From Ruminococcaceae bacterium UBA5295 (lineage in GTDB: Bacteria; Bacillota; Clostridia; Oscillospirales; Acutalibacteraceae), in NCBI GenBank assembly GCA_002411365.1, contig DHSD01000030.1, positions 96,923 through 160,922 on the forward strand: a stretch of 64,000 nt of DNA. Direction: 5' to 3'. The notes under the pieces are model-generated. The model saw only the letters and a program-made list of their open reading frames with translations, was not told the origin of the DNA and searched no databases. Positions 43,140 to 51,866 of this stretch are shown piece by piece. The position numbers and the translations under genes are program-made. Every line of letters begins with the position of its first letter. The first letter of the stretch is position 1.

Positions 43140-43730
43140 ATGGACTATGTTTCCCTATGCGGCATTGCAGTAGGCCTTGCAATGGACGCATTCGCTGTCA
43201 GCATCACAAACGGCGCCGTAACAAGGCGCGTAACACCGCGCTTTGCTTTTAAAGTTGCACTCTGCTTTGGTCTTTTTCAGGCCGGTATGCCCGCAGCAGG
43301 CTGGCTTGTGGGCAAAGCTGGAGAAAGCATAATAAAAGCCGTGGACCATTGGATTGCGCTTATACTTTTAAGCTATATCGGCATAAGCATGATTGCGGAG
43401 TCGCACAGCAAAAAAAAGTCAGGTGTCGAATGCGGCAGGCATGACGATATATCCGCAAAAGCGCTGATTATGCTTGGTGTTGCAACAAGCATTGACGCGC
43501 TCGCCACAGGCGTTATCCTGCCGTCTGCTGTCGGTGCTTCCACAGTTCCTTTAATGCTTATTTCAATTTTTCTTATAGGAATTATCACTTTTATCATTTC
43601 TTACGCGGGCGTTTATATAGGCAAGAAATTTGGTACTGCCTGCGCAGGCTACGCGGAAACGGTCGGCGGGATTGTGCTTATTGCCATGGGCATAAAAATT
43701 TTTATCGAGCACATGTTTTTTAATGGCTGA
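43140..43730 (+). CDS. mntP: Manganese exporter MntP
   Basis: 196 aa. Six-helix membrane protein that exports Mn2+. Two LysE-like repeats carry the metal-binding acidic residues: AVGLAMDAFAVSITNG and GVATSIDALATGVIL. ATG at 43140 has GGAGGA eight bases before it; thirteen upstream codons in frame are not family-like. No manganese riboswitch fits in the short leader. Confidence 0.93.
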   Translation: MDYVSLCGIAVGLAMDAFAVSITNGAVTRRVTPRFAFKVALCFGLFQAGMPAAGWLVGKAGESIIKAVDHWIALILLSYIGISMIAESHSKKKSGVECGRHDDISAKALIMLGVATSIDALATGVILPSAVGASTVPLMLISIFLIGIITFIISYAGVYIGKKFGTACAGYAETVGGIVLIAMGIKIFIEHMFFNG

Positions 43731-43744
43731 GTTAGTTTAATTAC

Positions 43745-43782
43745 AAAAACAGGCTGCCGGAAAATTCCGGCAGCCTGTTTTT
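43745..43782. terminator. Bidirectional terminator between mntP and transketolase
   Basis: 18-bp arms AAAAACAGGCTGCCGGAA / TTCCGGCAGCCTGTTTTT closing a tiny loop; A-run and T-run on the two sides suit both converging genes. Confidence 0.9.
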
Positions 43783-43800
43783 TACCCAACTAAACTATTT

Positions 43801-44748
43801 TTACTTTTTGCCAAGTGCCTTTTTCGTTACTTCAACAATATGCGGCGCACAGAGGCCGTAAGCGTCAAGCAGCGCAGCGGCCGGCCCAGAATGGCCAAAC
43901 TCGTCGTTTATGCCGATTTTAACTACCGGCACAGGGCACTCTTCACAAAGCACGCTGCACACAGCGTCACCGAGACCGCCGATTACATTATGCTCTTCTA
44001 CAGTTATAATTTTGCCCGTCTCTTTTGCAGCTTTTACAATAATGTCGCGGTCGATAGGCTTTATGGTATGGATATTTATCAGGCGGGCATCAATGCCCGC
44101 TTTTTCCAGCTCTTTCACAGCTTCGAGTGCACGTGAAACCATAAGGCCTGTTGCGATTATAGTTACGTCTTTTCCGTCGCGAAGTGTTATGCCTTTGCCA
44201 ATCTCAAAATGGTAGTCATCTGAATTATTGAAGCTTTCCACGGCAAGGCGCCCAAGGCGCAGATAAACAGGCCCCTTGTATGCTGCCGCCGCTTTTACAG
44301 CGGCACACATCTCATAGTGGTCTGACGGATTCAGCACGACCATACCCGGTATGGAGCGCATAAGCGCAATATCTTCAAGGCACTGGTGGGTGGCACCGTC
44401 TTCGCCGACGGAAATGCCAGCGTGTGAGCCCACAATTTTAACATTAAGGTGCGGGTAGCCTACTGAGTTGCGCACCTGCTCAAAAGCACGCCCTGCTGCA
44501 AACATGGCAAAAGATGTTGCGAACGGTATCTTTCCGCATGTTGCAAGCCCTGCTGCAACACCTATCATGTTGCTTTCGGCAATGCCGCAGTCTATGAAGC
44601 GTTCCGGAAATTTTTCCTTAAAGAATTTTGTCTTTGTCGCTTCCGAAAGGTCGGCGTCAAGGACGACTATGTCAGGATTTGTTTTTCCAAGCTCCACCAA
44701 AGTAAGGCCATAACTTTCACGCGTTGCCTTTTTTACCATTTCAGCCAT
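43801..44748 (-). CDS. Transketolase, C-terminal subunit
   Basis: 315 aa. Pyrimidine-binding and C-terminal domains of transketolase: RESYGLTLVELGKTNPDIVVLDADL, FIDCGIAESNMIGVAAGLA, GVGEDGATHQ-type segment (VGEDGATHQCLEDIA) and the C-terminal VEEHNVIGGLGDAV. Works with the adjacent N-terminal subunit as one enzyme. Starts immediately after the stop of that gene. Split transketolases are widespread in Firmicutes and archaea. The gene pair is not next to other pentose-phosphate genes. Confidence 0.94.
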   Translation of the reverse strand: MAEMVKKATRESYGLTLVELGKTNPDIVVLDADLSEATKTKFFKEKFPERFIDCGIAESNMIGVAAGLATCGKIPFATSFAMFAAGRAFEQVRNSVGYPHLNVKIVGSHAGISVGEDGATHQCLEDIALMRSIPGMVVLNPSDHYEMCAAVKAAAAYKGPVYLRLGRLAVESFNNSDDYHFEIGKGITLRDGKDVTIIATGLMVSRALEAVKELEKAGIDARLINIHTIKPIDRDIIVKAAKETGKIITVEEHNVIGGLGDAVCSVLCEECPVPVVKIGINDEFGHSGPAAALLDAYGLCAPHIVEVTKKALGKK

Positions 44749-45594
44749 TTATTCCGCCTCCAGTTCCGTTAGTGACTTGTGCAGCTCGTCCATAGCAATT
44801 TTATACTGCTCGTCATTAGGGGCTTTGCCATGCCACCCAACCTGATTCTCCATATATGATACGCCTTTGCCCTTCACAGTCTTTGCAATTATGACGCTCG
44901 GCTTACCTTTTACGGTTTTTGCGTGGCAGAAAGCAGATTCAATAGCGTCAAAGTCATGGCCGTCAATCTTCTGCACATCGAACCCAAATGCCTTGAATTT
45001 TTCATCTATCGGTTCTGGGCCGGCGACTTCTTCAACCGGGCCGTCTATCTGAAGGCCATTATTGTCTACTATAAGGCACAGGTTGTCCAGCTTATGGTGT
45101 GCCGCAAACATAGCGGCCTCCCAAACCTGGCCTTCGTCTATCTCGCCATCGCCAAGCAGACTGTAAACACGGTATGACTTTTTGTCAAGCTTGCCGGCAA
45201 GCGCCATGCCGCATGCCGCGGAAACGCCCTGCCCGAGTGAGCCTGTGCTCATGTCTACGCCAGGCGTTTTTGTCATGTCCGGGTGCCCCTGAAGGCGTGA
45301 GCCAATGTGGCGGAATGTTTTAAGCTCTTCGAATGGGAAGTAGCCTTTGAGTGCAAGTGCGGCATAAAGCCCGGGGCACGTGTGGCCTTTTGAAAGGACA
45401 AAGCGGTCACGGCTTTCATCTTTAGGGTTGTTCGAGTCAATCTTCATTTCTTTAAAATAAAGGTAAGCGAAAATCTCAGCAGCGGACAGCGCACCGCCCG
45501 GATGGCCGGATTTTGCACTGTAAACGGCCGTCACAGCACCAATGCGAATCTTGCATGCGGCAATCTGCAACGCTTTTTTTTCTGACTTTTCCAT
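44749..45594 (-). CDS. Transketolase, N-terminal subunit
   Basis: 281 aa. Thiamine-diphosphate-binding half: SAKSGHPGGALSAAEIFAYL, FVLSKGHTCPGLYAALALKG, STGSLGQGVSAACGMALAGK and the ThDP motif LLGDGEIDEGQVWEAAMFAAH...VDNNGLQ. Together with the next gene it transfers two-carbon units between sugar phosphates. AGGAGG lies before ATG. Confidence 0.95.
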   Translation of the reverse strand: MEKSEKKALQIAACKIRIGAVTAVYSAKSGHPGGALSAAEIFAYLYFKEMKIDSNNPKDESRDRFVLSKGHTCPGLYAALALKGYFPFEELKTFRHIGSRLQGHPDMTKTPGVDMSTGSLGQGVSAACGMALAGKLDKKSYRVYSLLGDGEIDEGQVWEAAMFAAHHKLDNLCLIVDNNGLQIDGPVEEVAGPEPIDEKFKAFGFDVQKIDGHDFDAIESAFCHAKTVKGKPSVIIAKTVKGKGVSYMENQVGWHGKAPNDEQYKIAMDELHKSLTELEAE

Positions 45595-45650
45595 TCTGAC
45601 CTCCTGAATACATTAAATTTTATAACTTTTAAACAATACATAACATGTTA

Positions 45651-45679
45651 ATTATAGGATATGATTTCTCCATATTCAA
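45651..45679 (-). promoter_or_regulatory. Promoter of the transketolase genes
   Basis: Minus strand TTGAAT (45674-45679), 17-bp spacer, TATAAT (45651-45656). Confidence 0.7.
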
Positions 45680-45717
45680 TACCGCTATAGAATTACAGTT
45701 ACAGCCAAACGCTAAAA

Positions 45718-47037
45718 TCAGTTTTTCACCGGCACATTTTGCGAAGCATCTTCACTCGAATTGTCGTCAGGATAATCGTTGGCCGCATGGAATTTGTCGA
45801 TAATCCAGAATATCACGCCGAGCAGCATGCCGACACATGTGCCAAGCGCCATGCCTGTCAGTTTTACTTGGCCGAGCTGGACGAATGCACCCGAAAGGCC
45901 TGTTACAAGAATTACGCTCGCCATGGCAAGATTCCTTGATCTGCTAAAATCGACTTTCTGTTCAACAAAAAGTCTCAGGCCCGAAGCGGCAATCATGCCG
46001 TAAAGAAGAAAACTGACTCCTCCCATCACAGGCCCCGGTATAGACTGAATAAGCGCGGAAACTTTTCCGAAGAATGAAATCACTATCGAAATAACTGCGG
46101 CACCGCCTATTACCCACACACTGTAAACGCCTGTCATGGCCATAACACCTATGTTTTCGCCGTAAGTCGTCGTCGGCACGGAACCAAACATTCCGGAAAT
46201 CATCGTAGAAAGCCCATCGCCAAGCAGCGTGCGGTGCAGTCCGGGGTCTTTCAGAATATCGCGCCCTATAATTTTTCCCGTGACAATCTGGTGCCCGATA
46301 TGCTCAGAAACAACCACAAGTGTTGCCGGAAGTACAATGGAAATAGCATTCCAGTTGAATTTTGCAAGCTGAAAATGCGGAATGGTAAAAATCGGTGCCG
46401 CACTTACAGCACTCCAGTTTACAAGCCCGCATATAGCCGCCGCTATATACCCAACAATAATAGCAATCAGTATCGGTATCACAGCTAAGAACCTGCGGAA
46501 CAGAACTGACCCAAACACTGCAACACCGAGAGTTATGAGAAATACAGCGACGTTTTTAGGGTCGATTTTAGTATATGTATCAGTAAGGATAAGACCGCCC
46601 ATTTTTGCCGCTGTGCCGGAAAGCTCAAGGCCTATTAATACTATGACCGAACCCATGGCAGCAGGCGGAAGTATGACATCTATCCATTTTGTGCCGCAGA
46701 ATTTAATGATGAAGGCTACAAGGCACATTGCTGCACCTGTGACAACAAACCCGCCGAGTGCATACTGATATCCAAGGCCCGGAGTACTTATAATAATTGT
46801 AGCCGGTGCAATAAACGCAAAGCTGGAACCGAGGTATGCGGGGGCCTTGCACTTTGTGATAAAGATGTACAGCAGCGTTCCTACACCATTCATGAAAAGC
46901 ACGACCGCCGGATTTATGCCAAGAAGGTTCGGCACAAGGACTGATGCGCTGAACATGGCAAAAAGGTGCTGAATGCTCAAAGGGATCGCCTGTTGGATTG
47001 GTGGACGTTCTTCTACCTGAATGATTTTTTTTCGCAT
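45718..47037 (-). CDS. Uracil/xanthine permease (NCS2, UraA-like)
   Basis: 439 aa. Proton-coupled nucleobase transporter with about 14 helices. Signature segments: SIQHLFAMFSASVLVPNLLGINPAVV, GSSFAFIAPATII, ISIVLPATLVVVSEHIGHQIVTGK (the conserved Glu), and SMISGMFGSVPTTTYGENIGVMAMTGVYS. Closest to uracil permeases; xanthine cannot be ruled out. Ribosome site GGAGAG precedes ATG. The leader holds a 22-bp palindrome and no obvious promoter. Confidence 0.9.
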   Translation of the reverse strand: MRKKIIQVEERPPIQQAIPLSIQHLFAMFSASVLVPNLLGINPAVVLFMNGVGTLLYIFITKCKAPAYLGSSFAFIAPATIIISTPGLGYQYALGGFVVTGAAMCLVAFIIKFCGTKWIDVILPPAAMGSVIVLIGLELSGTAAKMGGLILTDTYTKIDPKNVAVFLITLGVAVFGSVLFRRFLAVIPILIAIIVGYIAAAICGLVNWSAVSAAPIFTIPHFQLAKFNWNAISIVLPATLVVVSEHIGHQIVTGKIIGRDILKDPGLHRTLLGDGLSTMISGMFGSVPTTTYGENIGVMAMTGVYSVWVIGGAAVISIVISFFGKVSALIQSIPGPVMGGVSFLLYGMIAASGLRLFVEQKVDFSRSRNLAMASVILVTGLSGAFVQLGQVKLTGMALGTCVGMLLGVIFWIIDKFHAANDYPDDNSSEDASQNVPVKN

Positions 47038-47066
47038 GTTTTTCTCTCCTCTAAATATATTTATTT

Positions 47067-47088
47067 GCTTTTCGGCATGCCGAAAAGC
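47067..47088 (-). repeat. Perfect 22-bp palindrome in the uracil permease leader
   Basis: GCTTTTCGGCATGCCGAAAAGC reads the same on both strands. It lies 30 bp before the start and has no T-run, so it is not a terminator. It could be a protein-binding operator or an RNA hairpin near the ribosome site. Confidence 0.45.
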
Positions 47089-47090
47089 TT

Positions 47091-47138
47091 AAAAAAAAAG
47101 CCCGCCCGATGCTTGAAACACATCGGATGAGCTTTTTT
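47091..47138 (-). terminator. Intrinsic terminator after the flavin reductase-rubredoxin gene
   Basis: Minus-strand stem AGCTCATCCGATG / CATCGGGCGGGCT (one mismatch, two G-U), 9-nt loop, followed by eight U. Confidence 0.8.
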
Positions 47139-47144
47139 ATTCTG

Positions 47145-47801
47145 TTATTGCTGGCGCCGGAATGCTGTCTTCGGTGCCCCACAAATGGGGCACACCCAGT
47201 CATCCGGAAGTTCCTCAAGGGGAACAAAAGGATCACTGTAAACATATCCGCAAACGGTGCATATCCAGTTTTCAGCATCCGTTTCTTTTTTCAATGGCTC
47301 CTCCATATAAGTCGGTGCATTTTTCGGTGCACGGCCTTTAATTACACGCCTGTAATAATCATAAGTCATCGGCTTGCCCTTTACAGCTTCACTGCCTGCA
47401 ATGACTTCCGCAAGAAACACTGTGTGCATCTCTGTTTCGATACTCCTCGAAACCCTGCAAAGGAACCAGCAACAGATATGCTCCTTAACAACAGGCACGC
47501 CTTCCTCGAGCACTCTGTAATTGATGTTTTTAAGCTTATCCGTATCGCGGCCAGACGTGAAGCCAAGCGCCCCAATTACAGCACCGGAAGTGTCTTCGGA
47601 CAAAACGGAAACTGTAAAAATGCCATCTTTCTTAATGCACTCATTGCTGTAATTGTCATGGCTTATGCTTACGGCAATCAGGTTGGGATGATTCGACACT
47701 TGAACAACAGTGTTCACAATGCATGCCGAAACTTTTTTCTCATTGTTTACGCCTATGGCATACATTCCATAAGATAAAGTACGGAATACATCGTCTGTCA
47801 A
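47145..47801 (-). CDS. High-molecular-weight rubredoxin (flavin reductase-rubredoxin fusion)
   Basis: 218 aa. Residues 1-165 are a flavin-reductase-like FMN-binding domain (FRTLSYGMYAIGV, ACIVNTVVQVSNHPNLIAVSI). Residues 175-218 are rubredoxin with both CxxCG knuckles (ICTVCGYVY, VCPICGAPK). In acetogens and clostridia such fusions pass electrons from NADH to flavodiiron oxygen or NO reductases; no flavodiiron gene is in this window. The start is TTG at 47801, eight bases after GGAGG; no ATG in this frame precedes it. Confidence 0.88.
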   Translation of the reverse strand: MTDDVFRTLSYGMYAIGVNNEKKVSACIVNTVVQVSNHPNLIAVSISHDNYSNECIKKDGIFTVSVLSEDTSGAVIGALGFTSGRDTDKLKNINYRVLEEGVPVVKEHICCWFLCRVSRSIETEMHTVFLAEVIAGSEAVKGKPMTYDYYRRVIKGRAPKNAPTYMEEPLKKETDAENWICTVCGYVYSDPFVPLEELPDDWVCPICGAPKTAFRRQQ

Positions 47802-47830
47802 TCATCACACCTCCTGAACACATTTTTACT

Positions 47831-47859
47831 ATTATACTGCATATAAAATATAATTACAA
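47831..47859 (-). promoter_or_regulatory. Promoter of the flavin reductase-rubredoxin gene
   Basis: Minus strand TTGTAA (47854-47859), 17-bp spacer, TATAAT (47831-47836). Confidence 0.65.
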
Positions 47860-47909
47860 CACAAATTTAAGCTTTTCCATGCCGCGCAGGAATTTTAAGT
47901 ATAGTACTT

Positions 47910-47937
47910 TTGATGCCGAACAAAATATATCTATAAT
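47910..47937 (+). promoter_or_regulatory. Promoter of the metallophosphoesterase gene
   Basis: TTGATG (47910-47915), 16-bp spacer, TATAAT (47932-47937). Confidence 0.55.
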
Positions 47938-47965
47938 CAATTACTTTTTACGAAGGTAACAAGAA

Positions 47966-48850
47966 ATGACATCACTTTCAACATTCAGAAGACTCAGCGA
48001 AGTTTTTGAGGCTTCCATGGAAATTCCTTTCGACAGTTCCTCAAAAATAGTGCTTATAAGCGACTGCCACCGCGGCAACGGAAACTGGGCCGATGATTTC
48101 AGCCACAATCAAAATCTTTATTACTGTGCAATTAAATATTACTATGAAAACGGATTCACATATATAGACCTCGGCGACAGCGACGAGCTCTGGAAAAACA
48201 ACAGCTTTTCAGATATCTGCAATATCTACAGTGATATTTTCCGGCTTCTCCATAAATTTTATACCGAGCACCGCCTGTACATGATTTTCGGTAACCATGA
48301 CATGGTAAAAAAATACCCGTGCTTTGTAAAGCAAAACATGGAACAGTTCTACAACAGACGCACAGACAGATATGAAAGCCTTTTCCCCGGTATACAGATG
48401 CATGAAGGCCTTATACTGAAAAATACCGAAACAAACAAAAAACTGTTCCTCGTGCACGGCCATCAGGGCGATATAATCAGCGACATTTTCTGGAAAGTCG
48501 GCCGGTTCCTGTCGCGCCACATCTGGAGGAGGCTCGAATTTTTCGGTGTGAAAAACCCGATAAGTGCCGCTGTAAACCTCGTTAAAAAGAAAAAAGTTGA
48601 GAGAAAAATCTTCGAGTGGATAGTAGCAACAGGGCAGCCTGTAATTGCAGGGCATACACACCGCCCTGCATGCCCCGGGAAGGGCGATATACCGTATTTC
48701 AACACCGGCAGCTGCATACATCCAAACTGCATTACATGCATTGAGATTGTAAATTCAGTCATTTCACTTGTGGAATGGAATGTCGAAACACGTGAAGACC
48801 GCACAGTATTCATAAACCGTGAGTTTTTGGCTGAGCCAAGAAAGCTGTAG
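47966..48850 (+). CDS. Calcineurin-like metallophosphoesterase
   Basis: 294 aa. The dimetal motifs are present in order: ISDCHRGNGNW, DLGDSDELW, GNHDMV, LVHGHQGD and AGHTHRP. The layout resembles LpxH-type (UDP-diacylglucosamine hydrolase) enzymes, but this is not a lipid A-bearing lineage, so the true substrate is unknown. Soluble, no signal peptide. Ends 4 bp before the recN stop on the other strand with no clear terminator between them. Confidence 0.85.
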   Translation: MTSLSTFRRLSEVFEASMEIPFDSSSKIVLISDCHRGNGNWADDFSHNQNLYYCAIKYYYENGFTYIDLGDSDELWKNNSFSDICNIYSDIFRLLHKFYTEHRLYMIFGNHDMVKKYPCFVKQNMEQFYNRRTDRYESLFPGIQMHEGLILKNTETNKKLFLVHGHQGDIISDIFWKVGRFLSRHIWRRLEFFGVKNPISAAVNLVKKKKVERKIFEWIVATGQPVIAGHTHRPACPGKGDIPYFNTGSCIHPNCITCIEIVNSVISLVEWNVETREDRTVFINREFLAEPRKL

Positions 48851-48854
48851 ACGA

Positions 48855-50552
48855 TTACCGGTGCAAATCTTTACGGCTGTTTTCTTCCTGCGCCATCTGA
48901 AGCATCTCTTCAGCATTTTTCATTGTCAGCGGCGTTATCCTTGCGCCACCCATAATGCGCGCAAGCTCTTTGACACGGCCCTCCCTGCCAAGCTCCGAAA
49001 TTTCAGTATAAGTCCTGCCGTCACGCACTTCTTTGCTTACAAGATACTGTGCATCGGCAAGAGCGGCTATCTGTGCAAGGTGCGTAACACAGATTACCTG
49101 CCGGTTTTCAGAAACTTCATGCAGCTTAAGGCCGATTTTCTGCGCCGCATTCCCGCTCACGCCTGCGTCGATCTCATCAAAAATCAGCGTGCCGACTTCA
49201 TCCCTGCCCGCAAGGACCGTCTTGATTGCGAGCATTATACGTGAGAGCTCACCGCCGGAAGCTATTTTTGCAATCGGCTTTGCGGGTTCACCTTCGTTTG
49301 CAGAAATTAGGAACTCAACGCGGTCGCAGCCGTTTGCATTTAATGGGCAGCGCTCCTGTTTTACTTCAAATGAAACATGCGGCATATTTAAGAACTCGAG
49401 TTCTTTTTTAACCTGAGCCGAAAACTCATGTGCCGCTTTGCTGCGCCATTCGGAAATTTCAAGTGCAAGGCACTCGGCTTTTTCTTTGCTCTTTTTGTAT
49501 TCTTCCCTCAGGTGGGCGGCTGATTTATTTGAAGTCTTTATCATCGCAAGCTCCGCTTTGCTCTTGCCAAGGAATTTTATCATAGCTTCTACCGAGCCGC
49601 CGTATTTAAGGCCGAGGCGGTAAAGCGTATCGAGCCGCGCCTCAATACGGTCAAGTTCGGCTGGGTCATATTCAAGCTGGTCTGCATATCCGCTGAGCTC
49701 ACCGGCACAGTCTTCAAGGTCATAGGAAATATTCTGCAGGCGCTCAGCCGTCTTGCTTAGCTCAGGCAGATACTGTGAAGCACCGCTCAGAGCGTCGGCA
49801 GCATTAGAAACCGCGGAAGCGGCGCCTTCCACTTCGTCATCGCCGTTAAGCGTTGTTTTTGCCTGACCAACGGCAGAAGCAATTTTTTCACTGTTGCGGT
49901 ACATCGACCTTCTGCGCTCCAGTTCTTCCTGCTCGCCCGGCTTGAGGCCTGCTCCTTCAAGTTCGCTGATTTCGTAGTCAAGCAAATCGATTTGGCGGGC
50001 TTTCTGTGACTCGTCCATATTAATGGAATCAAGTTCAGCGTGCAGCTTTTGCATTTCTGAATAATACTCAGAATACCTACTGAAAAGTTCCTTCGGCAGG
50101 CCCATGCTGTTAAGATAGGCAAGATGATTTTCCGGTGAAAGCAGACCATAGCTTTCGTGCTGGCCGTGAATATTTACAAGCAGAGAGGCAACCTGCTTTA
50201 GTACTGATACGGTTGCAGGACGGCCGTTTATGCGGCATGATGATTTCGAATCTGCGCTTATTTCCCGTTGAATGACAAGCGTCCCATCATCCTCAGCCTC
50301 ATAGCCGCAGTCCGTTAGCTTCTGCAGCGCACGCTTTCCAACGTCTGTGAAAACGGCACTGACACAGGCGGACTTTGCACCCGTCCTAATCATTTCACGG
50401 GAAGTCCGCTCACCAAGGATAGCGTGTATAGAATCTATAAGTATTGATTTTCCTGCGCCTGTTTCGCCAGTAAGTGCACTAAACCCGCCCCGGAAATTTA
50501 TGCTGGCTTTTTCTATTACTGCAACATTTTCAATATAAAGCTGCGACAACAT
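48855..50552 (-). CDS. recN: DNA repair protein RecN
   Basis: 565 aa. SMC-like ATPase in double-strand break repair. Walker A GETGAGKSILIDSIHAILGER, the INGRP segment (CRINGRPATVSVLKQV), LVNIHGQHESYGLL, central coiled coils, the signature IASGGELSRIMLAIK and Walker B LIFDEIDAGVSG. Typical length. argR-recN is the conserved Firmicutes order. argR lies directly upstream with a 4-bp gap. Confidence 0.97.
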   Translation of the reverse strand: MLSQLYIENVAVIEKASINFRGGFSALTGETGAGKSILIDSIHAILGERTSREMIRTGAKSACVSAVFTDVGKRALQKLTDCGYEAEDDGTLVIQREISADSKSSCRINGRPATVSVLKQVASLLVNIHGQHESYGLLSPENHLAYLNSMGLPKELFSRYSEYYSEMQKLHAELDSINMDESQKARQIDLLDYEISELEGAGLKPGEQEELERRRSMYRNSEKIASAVGQAKTTLNGDDEVEGAASAVSNAADALSGASQYLPELSKTAERLQNISYDLEDCAGELSGYADQLEYDPAELDRIEARLDTLYRLGLKYGGSVEAMIKFLGKSKAELAMIKTSNKSAAHLREEYKKSKEKAECLALEISEWRSKAAHEFSAQVKKELEFLNMPHVSFEVKQERCPLNANGCDRVEFLISANEGEPAKPIAKIASGGELSRIMLAIKTVLAGRDEVGTLIFDEIDAGVSGNAAQKIGLKLHEVSENRQVICVTHLAQIAALADAQYLVSKEVRDGRTYTEISELGREGRVKELARIMGGARITPLTMKNAEEMLQMAQEENSRKDLHR

Positions 50553-50556
50553 AAAA

Positions 50557-51006
50557 TCACCTGACCATCTTTTTCAGTTCACCGGCAATAAAGGCAGCCT
50601 TTTCCTCCGATTTCATCAGGATGAAAATGGTGTCGTCTCCGGCAATAGTCCCAACTATGTCGTTCCATGGAAAGGAATCCATCGCCGCACACACGGCATT
50701 AGCTGTGCCGGTATGGCACTTAACACATGCAATGTTCTGCGCCCAGTCTACTGAAACTGCAGAATTAATAAAAAGCGACCTAAATTTTTCAGCCGTTTCC
50801 CTTTTCTCTTCCTTTGGCTTTGCGTAGCGATAGCGCCCGCCTGACGAAAGCATTTTTACAAGGCGCAACTCTTTTATGTCGCGTGAAACAGTTGCCTGCG
50901 TTACATCGAATTCAGCTTCCCGCAGGCGTTTAAGAAGTTCTTCCTGTGTATCTATAGGGTATTTTTCGATCAGCTCCATGATTTTTTCATGGCGCTTTTT
51001 TTTCAT
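50557..51006 (-). CDS. argR: Arginine repressor ArgR/AhrC
   Basis: 149 aa. Hexameric regulator that binds ARG boxes when loaded with arginine. N-terminal winged helix (QEELLKRLREAEFDVTQATVSRDIKELRLVK) and C-terminal oligomerisation domain with the arginine site (HTGTANAVCAAMDSF, GTIAGDDTIFILMKS). Overlaps nadK by 4 bp. No arginine biosynthesis genes in the window. Confidence 0.95.
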   Translation of the reverse strand: MKKKRHEKIMELIEKYPIDTQEELLKRLREAEFDVTQATVSRDIKELRLVKMLSSGGRYRYAKPKEEKRETAEKFRSLFINSAVSVDWAQNIACVKCHTGTANAVCAAMDSFPWNDIVGTIAGDDTIFILMKSEEKAAFIAGELKKMVR

Positions 51007-51866
51007 ATTTCATACCTCCCGTCGCCAAGTTTTTGGCTCACAATATCATAAAAATTGTGGTTTTTAAGTCTTACAATTTTAGCTATTTTCTTAGAACGGC
51101 TGAATTCTATCCGTTTCTTTGGGTCTACCCTAACTGATATCTGGCCATCCATAGTAAGGTATGCTTCGCTTGGAGTCCTGAAATATGTTTGCACGCTGAG
51201 CTTTGCATTCGGCTCAAAAACTACAGGCCGAGTGAGAAGCGAATGGGCGCATATAGGCGAAAGCAATATGCACGCGAGCTGAGGGTCTATGATTGGTCCG
51301 CCGGCTGAAAGTGAATATGCAGTAGAGCCCGTCGGTGTCGCAAAAATAAGGCCATCGCCGCAGTATTCGCACACTGTCTGCCCATCAAGGGCAACGCGGA
51401 AATCCGGAATCGGCGCGAGCGCTCCGCGTGAAATTACAGCATCATTTAGCGCCGAGCTTGTTTTCTCCACGCCTTTCTCAGTGTAATGTACATCAAGCAT
51501 CATACGTTTTTCTACATGATAGTCTCCTGTGGCAAGTTTTTCAAGCTCGTCAAACTCATCTGTTTCAAGTTCGGCAAGAAAGCCAAGCCTGCCGACATTC
51601 ACTCCGAGAATTGGTTTGTCGAACTCTGCAGCATGCCTTGCGTTATGGATAATTGTCCCATCACCGCCAAGTACAATCATCATGTCGCACGAGCGTATCA
51701 TCTCGTTGAAATCGTCAAAAAACATAATATCGGGCCGGTCAAAAGCATAGCGTAGGCTGCTTTTCATAAAAATCCCCGCGCCAAAACTCTGCAAGCGCTG
51801 TATAAGACGGTCCGTATGGTGGCGTGCCTGGCTTCGGCTTAGATTCGGCAGCACGGCAATCCTCAT
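51003..51866 (-). CDS. nadK: NAD kinase
   Basis: 287 aa. Phosphorylates NAD to NADP. GGDGTIIHNARHAAEFDKPILGVN carries the GGDG motif; GDGLIFATPTGSTAYSLSAGGPIIDP is the second signature with the NE/D-type site. Overlaps both neighbours by 4 bp, so it is translated as part of the dxs-tlyA-nadK-argR-recN run. Confidence 0.96.
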   Translation of the reverse strand: MRIAVLPNLSRSQARHHTDRLIQRLQSFGAGIFMKSSLRYAFDRPDIMFFDDFNEMIRSCDMMIVLGGDGTIIHNARHAAEFDKPILGVNVGRLGFLAELETDEFDELEKLATGDYHVEKRMMLDVHYTEKGVEKTSSALNDAVISRGALAPIPDFRVALDGQTVCEYCGDGLIFATPTGSTAYSLSAGGPIIDPQLACILLSPICAHSLLTRPVVFEPNAKLSVQTYFRTPSEAYLTMDGQISVRVDPKKRIEFSRSKKIAKIVRLKNHNFYDIVSQKLGDGRYEI

